NCBI GenBank assembly: GCA_902580265.1
Contig: CACHJY010000010.1
Span: 1-44,516, forward strand
Reading direction: 5' to 3'
Length of the DNA: 44,516 nt
Origin: an uncultured Alphaproteobacteria bacterium
Lineage (GTDB): Bacteria > Pseudomonadota > Alphaproteobacteria > Rhodobacterales > Rhodobacteraceae
In this document: one piece after another, positions 36,275 to 44,516 of the stretch
Layout: each line of letters opens with the position of its first letter
How positions within the stretch are numbered: the first letter of the stretch is position 1
Program-made: the position numbers and the translations under genes
The notes under the pieces: model-generated
What the model was told of the DNA's origin: nothing
Seen by the model: only the letters and a program-made list of their open reading frames with translations
Database searches by the model: none

Positions 36275-36354
36275 ATAAAGTATTGAAAGCATTATTTATC
36301 AAGACACTTAATGCTTGTCTACAAAAATAATGACTAAATAAGGAAAAACTACAG

Positions 36355-37338
36355 ATGAAAGCAGTAATTATCGAAAAGTTTGGAGATTTAGGGGGGTCAA
36401 CCCTAAAAACCGGCTTAGATATTCCGAGACCGCATGGACGTGAGGTGTTAATTAAAGTTAAGGCTGCGGGAGTAAATCGCCCTGACATTTTACAAAGGCA
36501 AGGATTGTATAAAGTGCCAAATGAAGCAAGCCCGATTATGGGATTGGAGGTTGCGGGTGAGATCGTAGAAGCTGGTTTGGACGTAACTGAAAATAAGCTA
36601 GGAGAAATCGTCTGTGCATTGGTGCCTGGAGGTGGTTACGCAGAATATGTCGTAACAGATGAAGCACACTGTCTTCCGGTTCCAAAGGGTTTATCGATGG
36701 AGGAAGCAGCAGGCTTATGTGAGTGCCTTTTTACAGTCTGGATTAATATGGTAAAGTTAGGTCAATTAGGAAAAAATGAAAAATTTCTTGTACATGGTGG
36801 TTCTAGTGGCATCGGAATGTTTGCAATCCAATTGGCAAAGCAAATTGGTGCAGAAGTGTTTACAACAGTAAAAAACCAGGAGAAGTCAGATTTTTGCTAT
36901 TCTTTAGGGGCTGACAAGGTTGTCCAATACTCTTTAGAAAACTTTCATGATGTTTTTAAAAGTAAAAATGAAAAACAAGGTATAGATCTTATTTTAGATA
37001 TGGTTGGAGGTGATTATTTTGAAAAAAATATAGACCTTTTAAATTATGGAGGAAGGCTAGTAAATATTGCGTTCCTGAAAGGTAATTCTGTGAAGCTAGA
37101 CTTAAGTCAATTAATGATGAAGAGAATTAAATTAACTGGCTCAACCCTCAGACCTAGGACTGTGGAATTTAAAAGAAAAATTGCTAATGAATTACGGGAA
37201 ACTGTTTGGCCCTTATTGGATAGTCAAAAAATTAAAGTTCATATCGACACTGTTTTTCAATTAGAAAAATTCAAAGAGGCTCACATCCGGATGGAAAATG
37301 CAAATCATTTAGGTAAGATTATATTAAGTCTTGATTAA
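36355..37338 (+). CDS. NAD(P)H quinone oxidoreductase (zeta-crystallin/PIG3-like, MDR family)
   Basis: 327 residues of the zinc-free medium-chain dehydrogenase family. The N-terminal GroES-like fold has VKAAGVNRPDILQRQGLY; the Rossmann part has LVHGGSSGIGMFAIQLAKQIGAEVF; and the ending has GSTLRPRTVEFK and NANHLGKIIL. The PIG3/TP53I3-like subgroup reduces quinones with NADPH one electron at a time. No zinc-binding cysteine set is seen. AAGGA sits about 10 bases before ATG. Standing alone between rpsU and the TrcR gene. Confidence 0.9.
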   Translation: MKAVIIEKFGDLGGSTLKTGLDIPRPHGREVLIKVKAAGVNRPDILQRQGLYKVPNEASPIMGLEVAGEIVEAGLDVTENKLGEIVCALVPGGGYAEYVVTDEAHCLPVPKGLSMEEAAGLCECLFTVWINMVKLGQLGKNEKFLVHGGSSGIGMFAIQLAKQIGAEVFTTVKNQEKSDFCYSLGADKVVQYSLENFHDVFKSKNEKQGIDLILDMVGGDYFEKNIDLLNYGGRLVNIAFLKGNSVKLDLSQLMMKRIKLTGSTLRPRTVEFKRKIANELRETVWPLLDSQKIKVHIDTVFQLEKFKEAHIRMENANHLGKIILSLD

Positions 37339-37410
37339 CAGAGCTTTTTTTTTGTATAAAGCAGTGTTAGCTCAATGCTAAAGACAAATTTAATTGTTTG
37401 CGAGGAATAG

Positions 37411-38031
37411 ATGGAATATCCACTAATGAGGAAAGCTACAGCAGTTTGGCTTTTGGACAACACAACTCTTACCTTTAGACAAATAGCAAGTTTCTGCGGG
37501 CTTCATGAGTTAGAAGTTAGTGGGATTGCTGATGGTGAGGTGGCTGGTGGTATCCGTGGAATCGATCCTATTATAAATAGTCAACTTACGGCAGATGAAA
37601 TAAAGAAGTGCGAAGCAAATGAAGAATTAGATCTTCAACTATATAAAAATCCAGCTGCTGTTGGAGAGAAAAAATCTAGGGGTCCTAAATACACTCCTCT
37701 TTCCAAGAGACAAGACAAACCTGCAGCTATAGCTTGGCTAGTGAAATTTCACCCCGAGATATCTGATGGACAAATATCCAAGTTAATCGGTACTACAAAA
37801 AACACGATTAAGGCTATAAGAGAAAGAACTCACTGGAATATAAATAATCTTACGCCAACTGATCCAGTCATATTAGGACTTTGCAAGCAAATTGAACTTC
37901 AGAAAGTTTTAGATAAAATACCAAAAGAAAAAACTAACGAACCAGAGGTTCAATTGAGTTCAGAGATAGAAATAGGTGTTTTGGAACCTTCTCAATCTTT
38001 ATTTGGCGAGAACCCCGATAAGGATAGATAA
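37411..38031 (+). CDS. trcR: DUF1013 cell-cycle transcriptional regulator TrcR
   Basis: 206 residues of an alphaproteobacteria-specific family. The start MEYPLMRKATAVWLLDN, FRQIASFCGLHELEV and the IADGEVAGGIRGIDPI block are highly conserved; a second helix-turn-helix-like part, DGQISKLIGTTKNTIKAIRERTHWN, follows at about 125-150. The C-terminal 40 residues are acidic and variable. GAGGA lies 5 bases before the ATG. The family is annotated as the cell-cycle regulator TrcR; targets are not evident here. Confidence 0.9.
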   Translation: MEYPLMRKATAVWLLDNTTLTFRQIASFCGLHELEVSGIADGEVAGGIRGIDPIINSQLTADEIKKCEANEELDLQLYKNPAAVGEKKSRGPKYTPLSKRQDKPAAIAWLVKFHPEISDGQISKLIGTTKNTIKAIRERTHWNINNLTPTDPVILGLCKQIELQKVLDKIPKEKTNEPEVQLSSEIEIGVLEPSQSLFGENPDKDR

Positions 38032-38051
38032 ATTTTATGAAGGTAAAGCTT

Positions 38052-38858
38052 TTAGTATGCAGCCTTTTCTAGTTTGTTCAAAATAGATCGCCCCCCATCA
38101 ATGGTAATTACCTGTCCTGTGAGGAAACTAGCGTTCTCTGATGACAAAAATAGAGCAAGACCTGCTACTTCTTGTGGTTCAGCAATATAACCTAATGGAG
38201 TTGCATCAATTATTGAGTCTTGCAATTCAGGATTGCTGTGTAGGTTTAATCGCAAACTTGAACTCATAATACTACCAAGAGATATAGCATTTACTCTTAT
38301 CCCGTTTTTTGCCAGTGAAACAGCGAGAGATTTGGTCATTTGGTTCAAAGCTGCACAACTTACAGAGTATGGCATCATTTCAGGTATTGTTTGATTAGCG
38401 GCTATAGAGGTCAAATTTATTATCGAACCAACAATTTCACTATTTTTTCTATTTTTAGTCTGTTTGATTACAGTTTTTGCGAAAAGTTGGCTTACTTTTA
38501 AGGTCGCTATTAGATTTTGCGAAAGAGACTTCTCGAGAGCTCCCTCCTTTTCATCTAACGGATTTGAAGGGATAATAGTTCTGTTTGCATTTACCAAAAT
38601 ATCTAATCTTTGGAATTTATTTAATGTTGTTGCGATTAGATTATTGACAGCTAGTTTATCCTGCATATTCCCATAAAAAGCATGTGCTTTCCCACTCTCC
38701 GTTGGGATCCCAGTAATTAAGCTTTCTAGATCAAATTTAGCATAATCAGAAAAGACAACATTGGCTCCCGCCATTAGAAAATTTCTACCAATTTCCATTC
38801 CTATTCCATGTGATGCCCCGGTTATTATGGCAGTTTTATTCTGCAGGTTATTAATCAT
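38052..38858 (-). CDS. Short-chain dehydrogenase/reductase
   Basis: 268 residues, classical SDR: TAIITGASHGIGMEIG binds NAD(P), NANRT stands where NNAG is usual, catalytic Ser lies in NLTSIAAN, and Tyr/Lys would be in MPYSVSCAALNQMTK. In that last motif the expected YxxxK reads Y-S-V-S-C, so the catalytic lysine is replaced by cysteine and activity is doubtful. The end VITIDGGRS is typical. The ATG overlaps the stop of the methyltransferase gene. Substrate not predictable. Confidence 0.88.
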   Translation of the reverse strand: MINNLQNKTAIITGASHGIGMEIGRNFLMAGANVVFSDYAKFDLESLITGIPTESGKAHAFYGNMQDKLAVNNLIATTLNKFQRLDILVNANRTIIPSNPLDEKEGALEKSLSQNLIATLKVSQLFAKTVIKQTKNRKNSEIVGSIINLTSIAANQTIPEMMPYSVSCAALNQMTKSLAVSLAKNGIRVNAISLGSIMSSSLRLNLHSNPELQDSIIDATPLGYIAEPQEVAGLALFLSSENASFLTGQVITIDGGRSILNKLEKAAY

Positions 38859-39876
38859 ACTTATACCTCATGGTTTTTGGTTTTAGTAACTGACAAACAA
38901 AATAGTGGTTATCTTTGTACAAAATCTTAATAATATCGAAGTACTCTTGAAGTTCATTCTCTAAATATACTCCTGAAACAAAAACCATCCAAACACTACC
39001 TTGGGGTTTTATTAGCTTAGAGCTATAAAAAATGAAAGATCTTAGTAAATCTATATCTTTCGATATTCCAGAGTGAAAGGGAGGATTACAAATTACATGA
39101 TTGAAACGTGGTTTTAAGTTTTTGATATCCTCTAGACAAGCCCATCTAAATGTTGCTCTTTTATCGGTTATGTTTTTTTTTGATGCAAGATATGCAGAAT
39201 AATTACTTTCAAACAATGTAACTCGCGTGATTTTACTATTTAATCTAAGTGCCTCATTACTCAAATACCCCCATCCGGCCCCGAAGTCGGCAACTGCGCC
39301 AAATAATTTATTGCTAAAAGCTGAGGCCAGTCTTTTAGAACCTTGATCTACCCCTTTTGGAGAAAACATATCGCATCGGGTATAATAACCATCTCTATTT
39401 TTTTTGAAATTTTGATATTTTTTCCAATGACCAAATAATGGAGTTTTTTTTTGGTAAAGAGCTATTCTACCTTTTTTTTTAATAACTGTTTTTTCAGCAG
39501 ACCAGTGGTTAGAGATATTTTTGAGAAAGCTTTTGACTCCTTTTTGGTTATCACCATTTATAATCATTTTCCCTCCATCCCTCAAATACTCTTCAGCTAA
39601 GGCTATGAGACCAAAATTGGTTTCTTTACTTTTTGTCAACTCAATAATGATAATATCGTAATAGCAGTTTAGAATAGTTGAAATAACGAAACCTAAACGT
39701 CTGGCTTCTCTTAAATTATTTTTTACGTTAGAAATGAAGTGACACAAATTTTTATTTGTTAGGCAACTAAAGTCTAGTGGTTGTTCAGAGCCTAAAATTG
39801 CTAATTTTTGACCAACATATATTGGTGCTACTTGGCTCCAAAATGTTTCAAACCTCTGGCATGCCAGGCTCTGCAA
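38851..39876 (-). CDS. RsmC/RlmG-type rRNA guanine-N2 methyltransferase
   Basis: 341 residues with two tandem methyltransferase-like halves. The N-terminal half is degenerate; the C-terminal half has the SAM site VADFGAGWGYLSNEAL and the amino-methylating motif VICNPPFHSG. This is the RsmC (16S G1207) and RlmG (23S G1835) layout. Start is TTG with GGAG written in the end of clpS. Middle gene of clpS-methyltransferase-SDR. Confidence 0.87.
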   Translation of the reverse strand: MQSLACQRFETFWSQVAPIYVGQKLAILGSEQPLDFSCLTNKNLCHFISNVKNNLREARRLGFVISTILNCYYDIIIIELTKSKETNFGLIALAEEYLRDGGKMIINGDNQKGVKSFLKNISNHWSAEKTVIKKKGRIALYQKKTPLFGHWKKYQNFKKNRDGYYTRCDMFSPKGVDQGSKRLASAFSNKLFGAVADFGAGWGYLSNEALRLNSKITRVTLFESNYSAYLASKKNITDKRATFRWACLEDIKNLKPRFNHVICNPPFHSGISKDIDLLRSFIFYSSKLIKPQGSVWMVFVSGVYLENELQEYFDIIKILYKDNHYFVCQLLKPKTMRYKYD

Positions 39877-39877
39877 C

Positions 39878-40231
39878 CTACTCCTTCTCCATTGTACATT
39901 GTAATGGATGTTGGTTTTTTCTAGAATAGTCCATAACCTGGGTTACCTTGGTTTCCGCTATGTCATGTGAATACACCCCCACAACGGCAATGCCCTTTTT
40001 ATGCACGGTGAGCATTATCTGTACAGCTCTTTCATGCCCAATAGCAAAAAATTTTTCTAACACGTGCACTACAAACTCCATGGGAGTAAAATCGTCGTTT
40101 AATAGCAAAACTTTGTACAGCGGAGGCTTTTTTAGCTTACTACGCTTTTTTACAAGTACTGACGTATCTGACAAGTCATTATTTATTTCGTCATCTTTAT
40201 TAGTCATTGTATTGTCCGCGCTTGATTTCAC
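39878..40231 (-). CDS. clpS: ATP-dependent Clp protease adaptor ClpS
   Basis: 117 residues. After a polar N-terminal tail the core [20 protein letters not shown] carries the N-degron pocket residues, followed by [24 protein letters not shown] and [10 protein letters not shown]. ClpS hands N-end rule substrates to ClpAP. clpA is not adjacent in this window. The start is GTG 40231 with GAAG upstream; ATG at 40207 is the alternative and would only shorten the tail. Confidence 0.95.
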   Translation of the reverse strand: MKSSADNTMTNKDDEINNDLSDTSVLVKKRSKLKKPPLYKVLLLNDDFTPMEFVVHVLEKFFAIGHERAVQIMLTVHKKGIAVVGVYSHDIAETKVTQVMDYSRKNQHPLQCTMEKE

Positions 40232-40396
40232 TTTTTTTCTTCAACAGTCTAAGTATATTAAAAGTAAAGAAAAGCAATAACTAACATTTTCTTTTGGAAT
40301 TTATAATAATTTATTTTTCTAAAAAAATGTTGGTCTTCAATTATTGTAAATCATATCTGAGTCTGAATTGAGTAACTTAAGCAACATATTTTTTTG

Positions 40397-40402
40397 TATA
40401 AT
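40397..40402 (+). promoter_or_regulatory. -10 box six bases before the D,D-carboxypeptidase start (leaderless promoter candidate)
   Basis: TATAAT is followed by AAATAA and then the ATG at 40409. A T7 tract and CAACATA precede it. No Shine-Dalgarno lies before the ATG. Initiation 6-7 bases after the box would fall on the start codon. Confidence 0.55.
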
Positions 40403-40408
40403 AAATAA

Positions 40409-41668
40409 ATGAAGAGAGACGCATTGAAAATTTACTTTCGATTGTTAACCCCTTTTATTTTAACAATCCTTGTAATATTGATTTATGCATCGGGTCTATC
40501 AGCTAAAACCTATGCATATATAGTCGCCGATGCTAGGGATGGAAAAATTCTAAATAGTCATAATTCAAGACAAATGGTGCATCCTGCCTCACTCACAAAA
40601 ATGATGACCCTGTATTTAGCTTTTGATGCAATTCGTTATGGCCGACTTAAGTTAGATCAAAAGGTAATAATAAGTAAAAATGCTGCATCGGAGCCTCCAT
40701 CAAAATTTTGGTATAAACCTGGCCAGAAAGTCTCAATAAGGTATCTAATTAGAGCATCGGCTATAAGATCTGCCAATGATGCTGCTACAGCACTTGGTGA
40801 AGCTATTTCAGGCTCTGAAAAAAAATTCATTAAAGATATGAATATAGCAGCAAAAAAAATGGGTATGAAATCTACAAGCTTCAAGAACGCCCATGGTTTG
40901 ACAGAGATAGGTCACTATTCGACTGCAAAAGATATGCTAATATTAGCTCGCCGTCTTATGCTAGATTATCCAGAATACTTCAATATTTTTAGTAGATTGG
41001 AAACGTCTGCTTCAGGAAAAACAATAAGGAATACAAACTATAAGTTTCTGAGACAATATAAAGGGGCCTCCGGAATAAAAACAGGTTATACAAACGCCGC
41101 AGGACATAATTTGGCAGCCTCCGCTAAACGAGGCGATAAACAGCTAATAGGAATTCTAATCGGTGCAAGCTCTTCTTCTGAAAGAGCAAAAAGAATCATA
41201 GGCCTCTTTGATGACGCCTTTAAAATTGTGCCAATAAGAAAAAATATAAGTAAGTTAGCACCCCTACAACTAACAAAAAATAGCTCAACTACACAGAAAG
41301 TTGTTGTGAAAATTCCCTTGATGAAGCCCAAATCACTTGAATCTATGCTAAAATCTCAAAGAAAAGAGAATATAAATGTTACAAACAAAAGGCAAAATCA
41401 AAGCTTAATTAAAAGTGCCAAGAGAAATGAAGTCATTGTTCAAATAGGAATGTACACAACTATTGTGTCAGCAGAGAAAGATATGCCAAATATTATATTG
41501 TTAAATATTGATTTACTAGCTGATATTGATAACGGATCTATAAAAATAAGAGAAAATAAAGAGAAAAGATACTCTATTTTTGTTAATAAAATTTCCTATG
41601 CATTAGCTGAAAATTTATGTGATAGAACGAGATCTCGAGAAACTACCTGTAACATTTTAACAAACTAG
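40409..41668 (+). CDS. D-alanyl-D-alanine carboxypeptidase (PBP5/6, DacC-like) with SPOR-like tail
   Basis: 419 residues. A membrane/signal segment (12-31) ends in GLSAKTYAY. The three penicillin-binding motifs are intact: S61-L-T-K64, S121-A-N123 and K224-T-G226. The enzyme trims the terminal D-alanine from peptidoglycan stems. A basic linker (about 285-345) leads to a short domain, VIVQIGMYTTIVSAEKDM onward, that looks like a worn SPOR repeat which could bind septal glycan. The stop overlaps that of mipZ within CTAG. The 177-bp gap upstream holds its -10 box and presumably the clpS promoter. Confidence 0.9.
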   Translation: MKRDALKIYFRLLTPFILTILVILIYASGLSAKTYAYIVADARDGKILNSHNSRQMVHPASLTKMMTLYLAFDAIRYGRLKLDQKVIISKNAASEPPSKFWYKPGQKVSIRYLIRASAIRSANDAATALGEAISGSEKKFIKDMNIAAKKMGMKSTSFKNAHGLTEIGHYSTAKDMLILARRLMLDYPEYFNIFSRLETSASGKTIRNTNYKFLRQYKGASGIKTGYTNAAGHNLAASAKRGDKQLIGILIGASSSSERAKRIIGLFDDAFKIVPIRKNISKLAPLQLTKNSSTTQKVVVKIPLMKPKSLESMLKSQRKENINVTNKRQNQSLIKSAKRNEVIVQIGMYTTIVSAEKDMPNIILLNIDLLADIDNGSIKIRENKEKRYSIFVNKISYALAENLCDRTRSRETTCNILTN

Positions 41669-42462
41669 TCACCTGTTAAATTTAAGCTAACTAATAGCAT
41701 CCTCATTTCTTGACGGGCTGATATGTGACTTAGCGTGGGGTGCCAATCATCCATTTTTTCTAGATCTAGTAAAGTTAATCCAGATAAAAACAATTCTTTA
41801 AATATAACTCTTTCTGAAAACCCTGTGCTTAATCGAAACCCAATTCTCTTCGAAAGATTTTTAAGAGAGTTACCAACCTGATATTTATTTTTACTAAAAA
41901 CGTGTGATATTCTGTTCCTCAGAATAACCCAATCAATTGGTGGATGTTTTGCTGAGGCTCTTAGTTGTCTACAATTCCAAACCATCTCTGAATAAATCGA
42001 AGGCCCCACTATTTTTCCCGTGGAGGCCTCGATCTTTGCTAAAAGATCAAAGTCAATTAAACTATCATTAATTGGTGTCACTAGTGTATCAGCTACGGTA
42101 TGAGCCATCTTCACGTAATTTGAAATGCCCCCAGGACAATCGATTACTAAAAAGTCACATGTCTTTTCTAAAGCCATTAATGTATCTGCAAATCTCTTCT
42201 CTTCCTCTGAATTAGACTCAGCCTTGCTGTCTTTATTAGATTGATCGACTCTAAGATATGTTGGACTTGGTAAATTCGAATTTTGTTTTTTACAAAAATC
42301 TGCTCGATTTTCTAGAAATCTAGACATACTTCTCTGTCTTATATCTAAATCTATTACTCCTACATTCTTATTCTGGTAACAGAGAGCTACAGCGACATGT
42401 ATAGCGGATGTGGACTTTCCAGATCCCCCTTTCTCATTGCCAAAAACGATAATCTTTGCCAT
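41665..42462 (-). CDS. mipZ: Division-plane positioning ATPase MipZ
   Basis: A ParA-family ATPase of 265 residues with the deviant Walker A GNEKGGSGKSTSAIH (8-22), VIDLDIRQRSMSRFLENR with the MipZ-specific spacing, FLVIDCPGG and TPINDSLIDFDLL. The long insertion after the Walker A' region, and SEMVWNCRQLRA, mark it as MipZ rather than Soj. In alphaproteobacteria it forms a polar gradient that keeps FtsZ at midcell. Single gene upstream of L31 on the same strand. Confidence 0.95.
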   Translation of the reverse strand: MAKIIVFGNEKGGSGKSTSAIHVAVALCYQNKNVGVIDLDIRQRSMSRFLENRADFCKKQNSNLPSPTYLRVDQSNKDSKAESNSEEEKRFADTLMALEKTCDFLVIDCPGGISNYVKMAHTVADTLVTPINDSLIDFDLLAKIEASTGKIVGPSIYSEMVWNCRQLRASAKHPPIDWVILRNRISHVFSKNKYQVGNSLKNLSKRIGFRLSTGFSERVIFKELFLSGLTLLDLEKMDDWHPTLSHISARQEMRMLLVSLNLTGD

Positions 42463-42520
42463 TTTCTCTACCAGGAACTATAGATTTCTAGGTGTAGAAA
42501 TATATTAAAACTAAAAGAAG

Positions 42521-42742
42521 TTAGAGTTTAAAACCCTCATACTTTTTCTTAAATTTTGAAACTCGACCCCCGGTGTCAAGTAGTTTTTGTGAACCACCCG
42601 TCCATGCCGGATGAGTTAATGGGTCTATTTCAAGGTTCAGGTTTTCATCTTTTTTACCATACGTGGATCTTGTCTTATATATCGATCCATCAGTCATCTT
42701 TACGTTTATAAAGTGGTAATCGGGGTGTTTATCTTTTTTCAT
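42521..42742 (-). CDS. rpmE: 50S ribosomal protein L31 (cysteine-free)
   Basis: 73 residues: [19 protein letters not shown], then [21 protein letters not shown]. No cysteines are present, so this is the zinc-independent form usual in alphaproteobacteria. It starts 4 bases after rplS and is the last gene of the rimM-trmD-rplS-rpmE run. Confidence 0.96.
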   Translation of the reverse strand: MKKDKHPDYHFINVKMTDGSIYKTRSTYGKKDENLNLEIDPLTHPAWTGGSQKLLDTGGRVSKFKKKYEGFKL

Positions 42743-42746
42743 CTTT

Positions 42747-43145
42747 CTAGTCCTTTGGTTTAGTAGAGGTGCTAATTTCGTTCTTATAATTAGTCTTCTC
42801 AGCTATTCTAGCGGACTTTCCTCTTAGTCCTCTCAAGTAATAAAGCTTAGATCTTCTAACTCTACCCCTTCTCACAACAGTAATTGATTCAATATTAGTG
42901 GAATAAAGTGGAAAAACCCTTTCAACTCCTTCTCCAAATGATATTTTTCTAACAGTAAAAGATGCAGCTAGTGTAGACCCGCCCTTTCTAGCAATAACTA
43001 CACCTTCGTAGTTTTGTATTCTAGTTCGTTCACCCTCAGTAATTTTGTAGCCGACTCTTATAGTATCACCAGATGCAAAATCAGGTATCGTTTTGCCAAT
43101 CTTTTCTATTTGTTCGGTTTCAATTTTCTCAATAATATGCATCAT
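42747..43145 (-). CDS. rplS: 50S ribosomal protein L19
   Basis: 132 residues with the L19 blocks [51 protein letters not shown] and [20 protein letters not shown]19 sits at the subunit interface. Two adjacent ATGs (43145, 43142) could start it. It follows trmD by 22 bases, the classic order. Confidence 0.97.
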   Translation of the reverse strand: MMHIIEKIETEQIEKIGKTIPDFASGDTIRVGYKITEGERTRIQNYEGVVIARKGGSTLAASFTVRKISFGEGVERVFPLYSTNIESITVVRRGRVRRSKLYYLRGLRGKSARIAEKTNYKNEISTSTKPKD

Positions 43146-43167
43146 AGGACCATCAAAAATTCTTTAA

Positions 43168-43902
43168 CTATTTTCTTTTAATCAATTTTTTTTTTTTTTC
43201 AATGTATTTAATGAATAAATCTGGCCTATTTTTTTCTGTGATTTTTTCCGATGCCTCATTTTTCCATTTCAAAATTTTTTTATGATCACCAGTCCGAAGA
43301 ATTTCAGGTACTTCCATCCCGTTCCAGTCTATTGGTTTTGTAAACTGTGGTGCTTCAAGTAAATCATCTGTGAAAGTTTCTTTAATAATAGAATTGGCAT
43401 TGCCTAAGGTGCCAGGAAGTAATCTAACTACCGTATCCAATAAAACCATAGCTCCCAGCTCACCTCCTGTTAAAATAAAATCTCCAATAGATATTTCTTT
43501 CATCTTATGTTTCTCAATAACTCTTTGATCTATACCTTCAAACCTACCACAAACTATTATTAGCTCATTATATTGCAGAATATTCTTTGCAACATTTTGA
43601 CTTAGAGGAATTCCCTTTGGGCTCATACAAATTATAAGTTTATTTTTACCGCTGATTGAACTATTAACATTTAAGATAGCATCATCCAGAACATCTGGCA
43701 TTAAGATCATTCCAGGCCCACCCGATATTGGCCTATCGTCTACTTTTTTGTGCCTACCCTTTCCATACTGCTTCAAATCAATTGTATCCAGGCGCCAAAT
43801 CTTTTTCTTTAACGCTCTTCCTGTTACTGAAGCTGATAATGGACCAGGAAAAATCTCTGGGTAAAGAGTTATAACCTTAACGTATAGTTGAGTTTTAGAC
43901 AT
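43168..43902 (-). CDS. trmD: tRNA (guanine37-N1)-methyltransferase
   Basis: 244 residues of the SPOUT knot enzyme that makes m1G37 and prevents frameshifting. Motifs: VITLYPEIFPG, the loop DDRPISGGPGMIL, CGRFEGIDQRVIE and IGDFILTGGELGAMVL, which form the SAM knot. AAAGAGA precedes the ATG. It follows rimM by 22 bases. Confidence 0.97.
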   Translation of the reverse strand: MSKTQLYVKVITLYPEIFPGPLSASVTGRALKKKIWRLDTIDLKQYGKGRHKKVDDRPISGGPGMILMPDVLDDAILNVNSSISGKNKLIICMSPKGIPLSQNVAKNILQYNELIIVCGRFEGIDQRVIEKHKMKEISIGDFILTGGELGAMVLLDTVVRLLPGTLGNANSIIKETFTDDLLEAPQFTKPIDWNGMEVPEILRTGDHKKILKWKNEASEKITEKNRPDLFIKYIEKKKKLIKRK

Positions 43903-43924
43903 TTTCTCTTTAATTTATTCCGGT

Positions 43925-44449
43925 TCAGGTAAGTAAACCTTTTACGGGTGTCAATATAATGGTTTTATTGGCCAAGTCTATTCTACTTACATTGTCCTTA
44001 TTGAAAGGGATGTATACAGTTGCTTCTCTACCGTCAAGCGAAACTTCTAATACATCTCCACTACCAAAATTACAAACATCGATTACGATACCCTTTTGTA
44101 AGCTATCACTGATTTTTATTTGAAGGCCTCTCAGGTCGTTATAATAAAATTCGTCGGTCATTAGCGTAGGTAAGAGTTTTTTTTCAAGAAAAATAAGCTG
44201 ACCTTTCAGTCTTTCCGCTTGTTCTTTATTCTTATATTCATTAATAGTTGCTATCCATACTGATTTTTTTGAATATTTTAAAAAATTGATTTTGTTTCTT
44301 TGAAGAGAAGCACCTACAAAAAAAATCCCAACTGTTCGCAGGAGCTTTAAGTCTTCCAAATAAACAGCTACCTTTACATGGCCTTTCAAACCGTAGGAGT
44401 TAAGTACTTTGCCAACAGTAATAAAATTATCTAATTGCTTTTTGGTCAG
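43925..44449 (-). CDS. rimM: Ribosome maturation factor RimM, start codon uncertain
   Basis: RimM assists 30S head assembly. The C-terminal PRC-barrel is clear (YYNDLRGLQIKI, then GSGDVLEVSL and YIPFNKDNVSRIDLANKTI), as is the N-terminal barrel. The family's first strand is encoded in frame upstream of the first usable standard start (TTG 44387-44389): FITVGKVLNSYGLKGHVKV, back to a TAA at 44465-44467. No ATG, GTG or TTG lies in that stretch; CTG 44449 is the best candidate, so I end the gene there. From the TTG the protein would be 154 residues and lack the conserved VGKVLNSYG strand. Confidence 0.82.
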   Translation of the reverse strand: MTKKQLDNFITVGKVLNSYGLKGHVKVAVYLEDLKLLRTVGIFFVGASLQRNKINFLKYSKKSVWIATINEYKNKEQAERLKGQLIFLEKKLLPTLMTDEFYYNDLRGLQIKISDSLQKGIVIDVCNFGSGDVLEVSLDGREATVYIPFNKDNVSRIDLANKTIILTPVKGLLT

Positions 44450-44451
44450 AT

Positions 44452-44516
44452 CTACATACCAATTTTAATATCAAAAAATTCAGAAGTACAAAGGGCTTCA
44501 GGTGAAAGCTGATTTT
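44452..44516 (-). other. Window edge, upstream gene's 3' end not resolved
   Basis: In most alphaproteobacteria rpsP lies upstream of rimM. Here two frames could carry the end of a gene: one stops early with KSAFT then TGA, the other runs NQLSPEALCTSEFF and stops at TAG 44452-44454 right after an ATG. Neither tail is recognisable in so few codons. Confidence 0.3.

Noticed and set aside
37339..37410. tRNA or small RNA before trcR
   Set aside because: The stretch has TATAAA and a T9 run but no cloverleaf arms or T-loop GTTCRA; it looks like a promoter region.
1..44516. CRISPR arrays, insertion sequences, prophage, toxin-antitoxin or defence genes
   Set aside because: No repeat arrays, transposases, integrases, terminal repeats or defence-type domains were seen anywhere in the window.

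Overview
The window is AT-rich (well under 40% GC by eye), densely packed, about 44.5 kb, and reads as a chromosome segment of a free-living, probably marine alphaproteobacterium. The signs are a MipZ division ATPase, a DUF1013/TrcR-type regulator, a plant/alphaproteobacterial-type glutamate-cysteine ligase, the pyrB-pyrC-plsY order with a metal-site-free dihydroorotase, the tiny aa3-oxidase subunit IV, and uvrC-pgsA-moaD-moaE. Gene order resembles Rhodobacterales with low-GC streamlining, but the exact lineage is inferred. I see no insertion sequences, phage genes, CRISPR, rRNA or tRNA.

Layout. 1-6092: cobalamin (B12) biosynthesis. A B12 riboswitch on the minus strand leads DUF1636 and cobW; in the other direction run cobO and cobQ; then cobC and cbiB on minus and cobT on plus. 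cobO carries a one-base frameshift in an A7 tract and cobC an in-frame amber codon, while the other cob genes look intact. 6094-13505: cytochrome b561, SelO, an omega-aminotransferase, glutaryl-CoA dehydrogenase, a two-gene ABC exporter and an aldo/keto reductase. 13641-18403: S49 peptidase, a pteridine-reductase-like SDR, uvrC, pgsA, moaD, moaE. 18416-24318: ubiA, rsmE, gshA, plsY, pyrC-like, pyrB. 24395-30646: UDG-like protein, moaB, then an RND efflux adaptor and pump with an undescribed small ORF between them. 30654-38031: DsbD-N-like secreted protein, YqgE, threonylcarbamoyl-AMP synthase, a DmdC-like acyl-CoA dehydrogenase with an MBL hydrolase, COX subunit IV, S21, a quinone oxidoreductase and TrcR. 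38052-44516: SDR, RsmC-like methyltransferase, ClpS, D,D-carboxypeptidase, MipZ, and the L31-L19-TrmD-RimM translation cluster.

Most of the window is ordinary housekeeping. I do not see a convincing new multi-gene system. The observations most worth checking are the two lesions in the B12 pathway, the 58-codon ORF with a strong Shine-Dalgarno but a CTG start inside the efflux operon, two genes whose -10 boxes sit so close to the ATG that their mRNAs should be leaderless, and a rimM whose conserved N-terminus has no standard start codon. Motif and residue positions were counted by hand from translations. Family assignments rest on recalled family features, not on searches.
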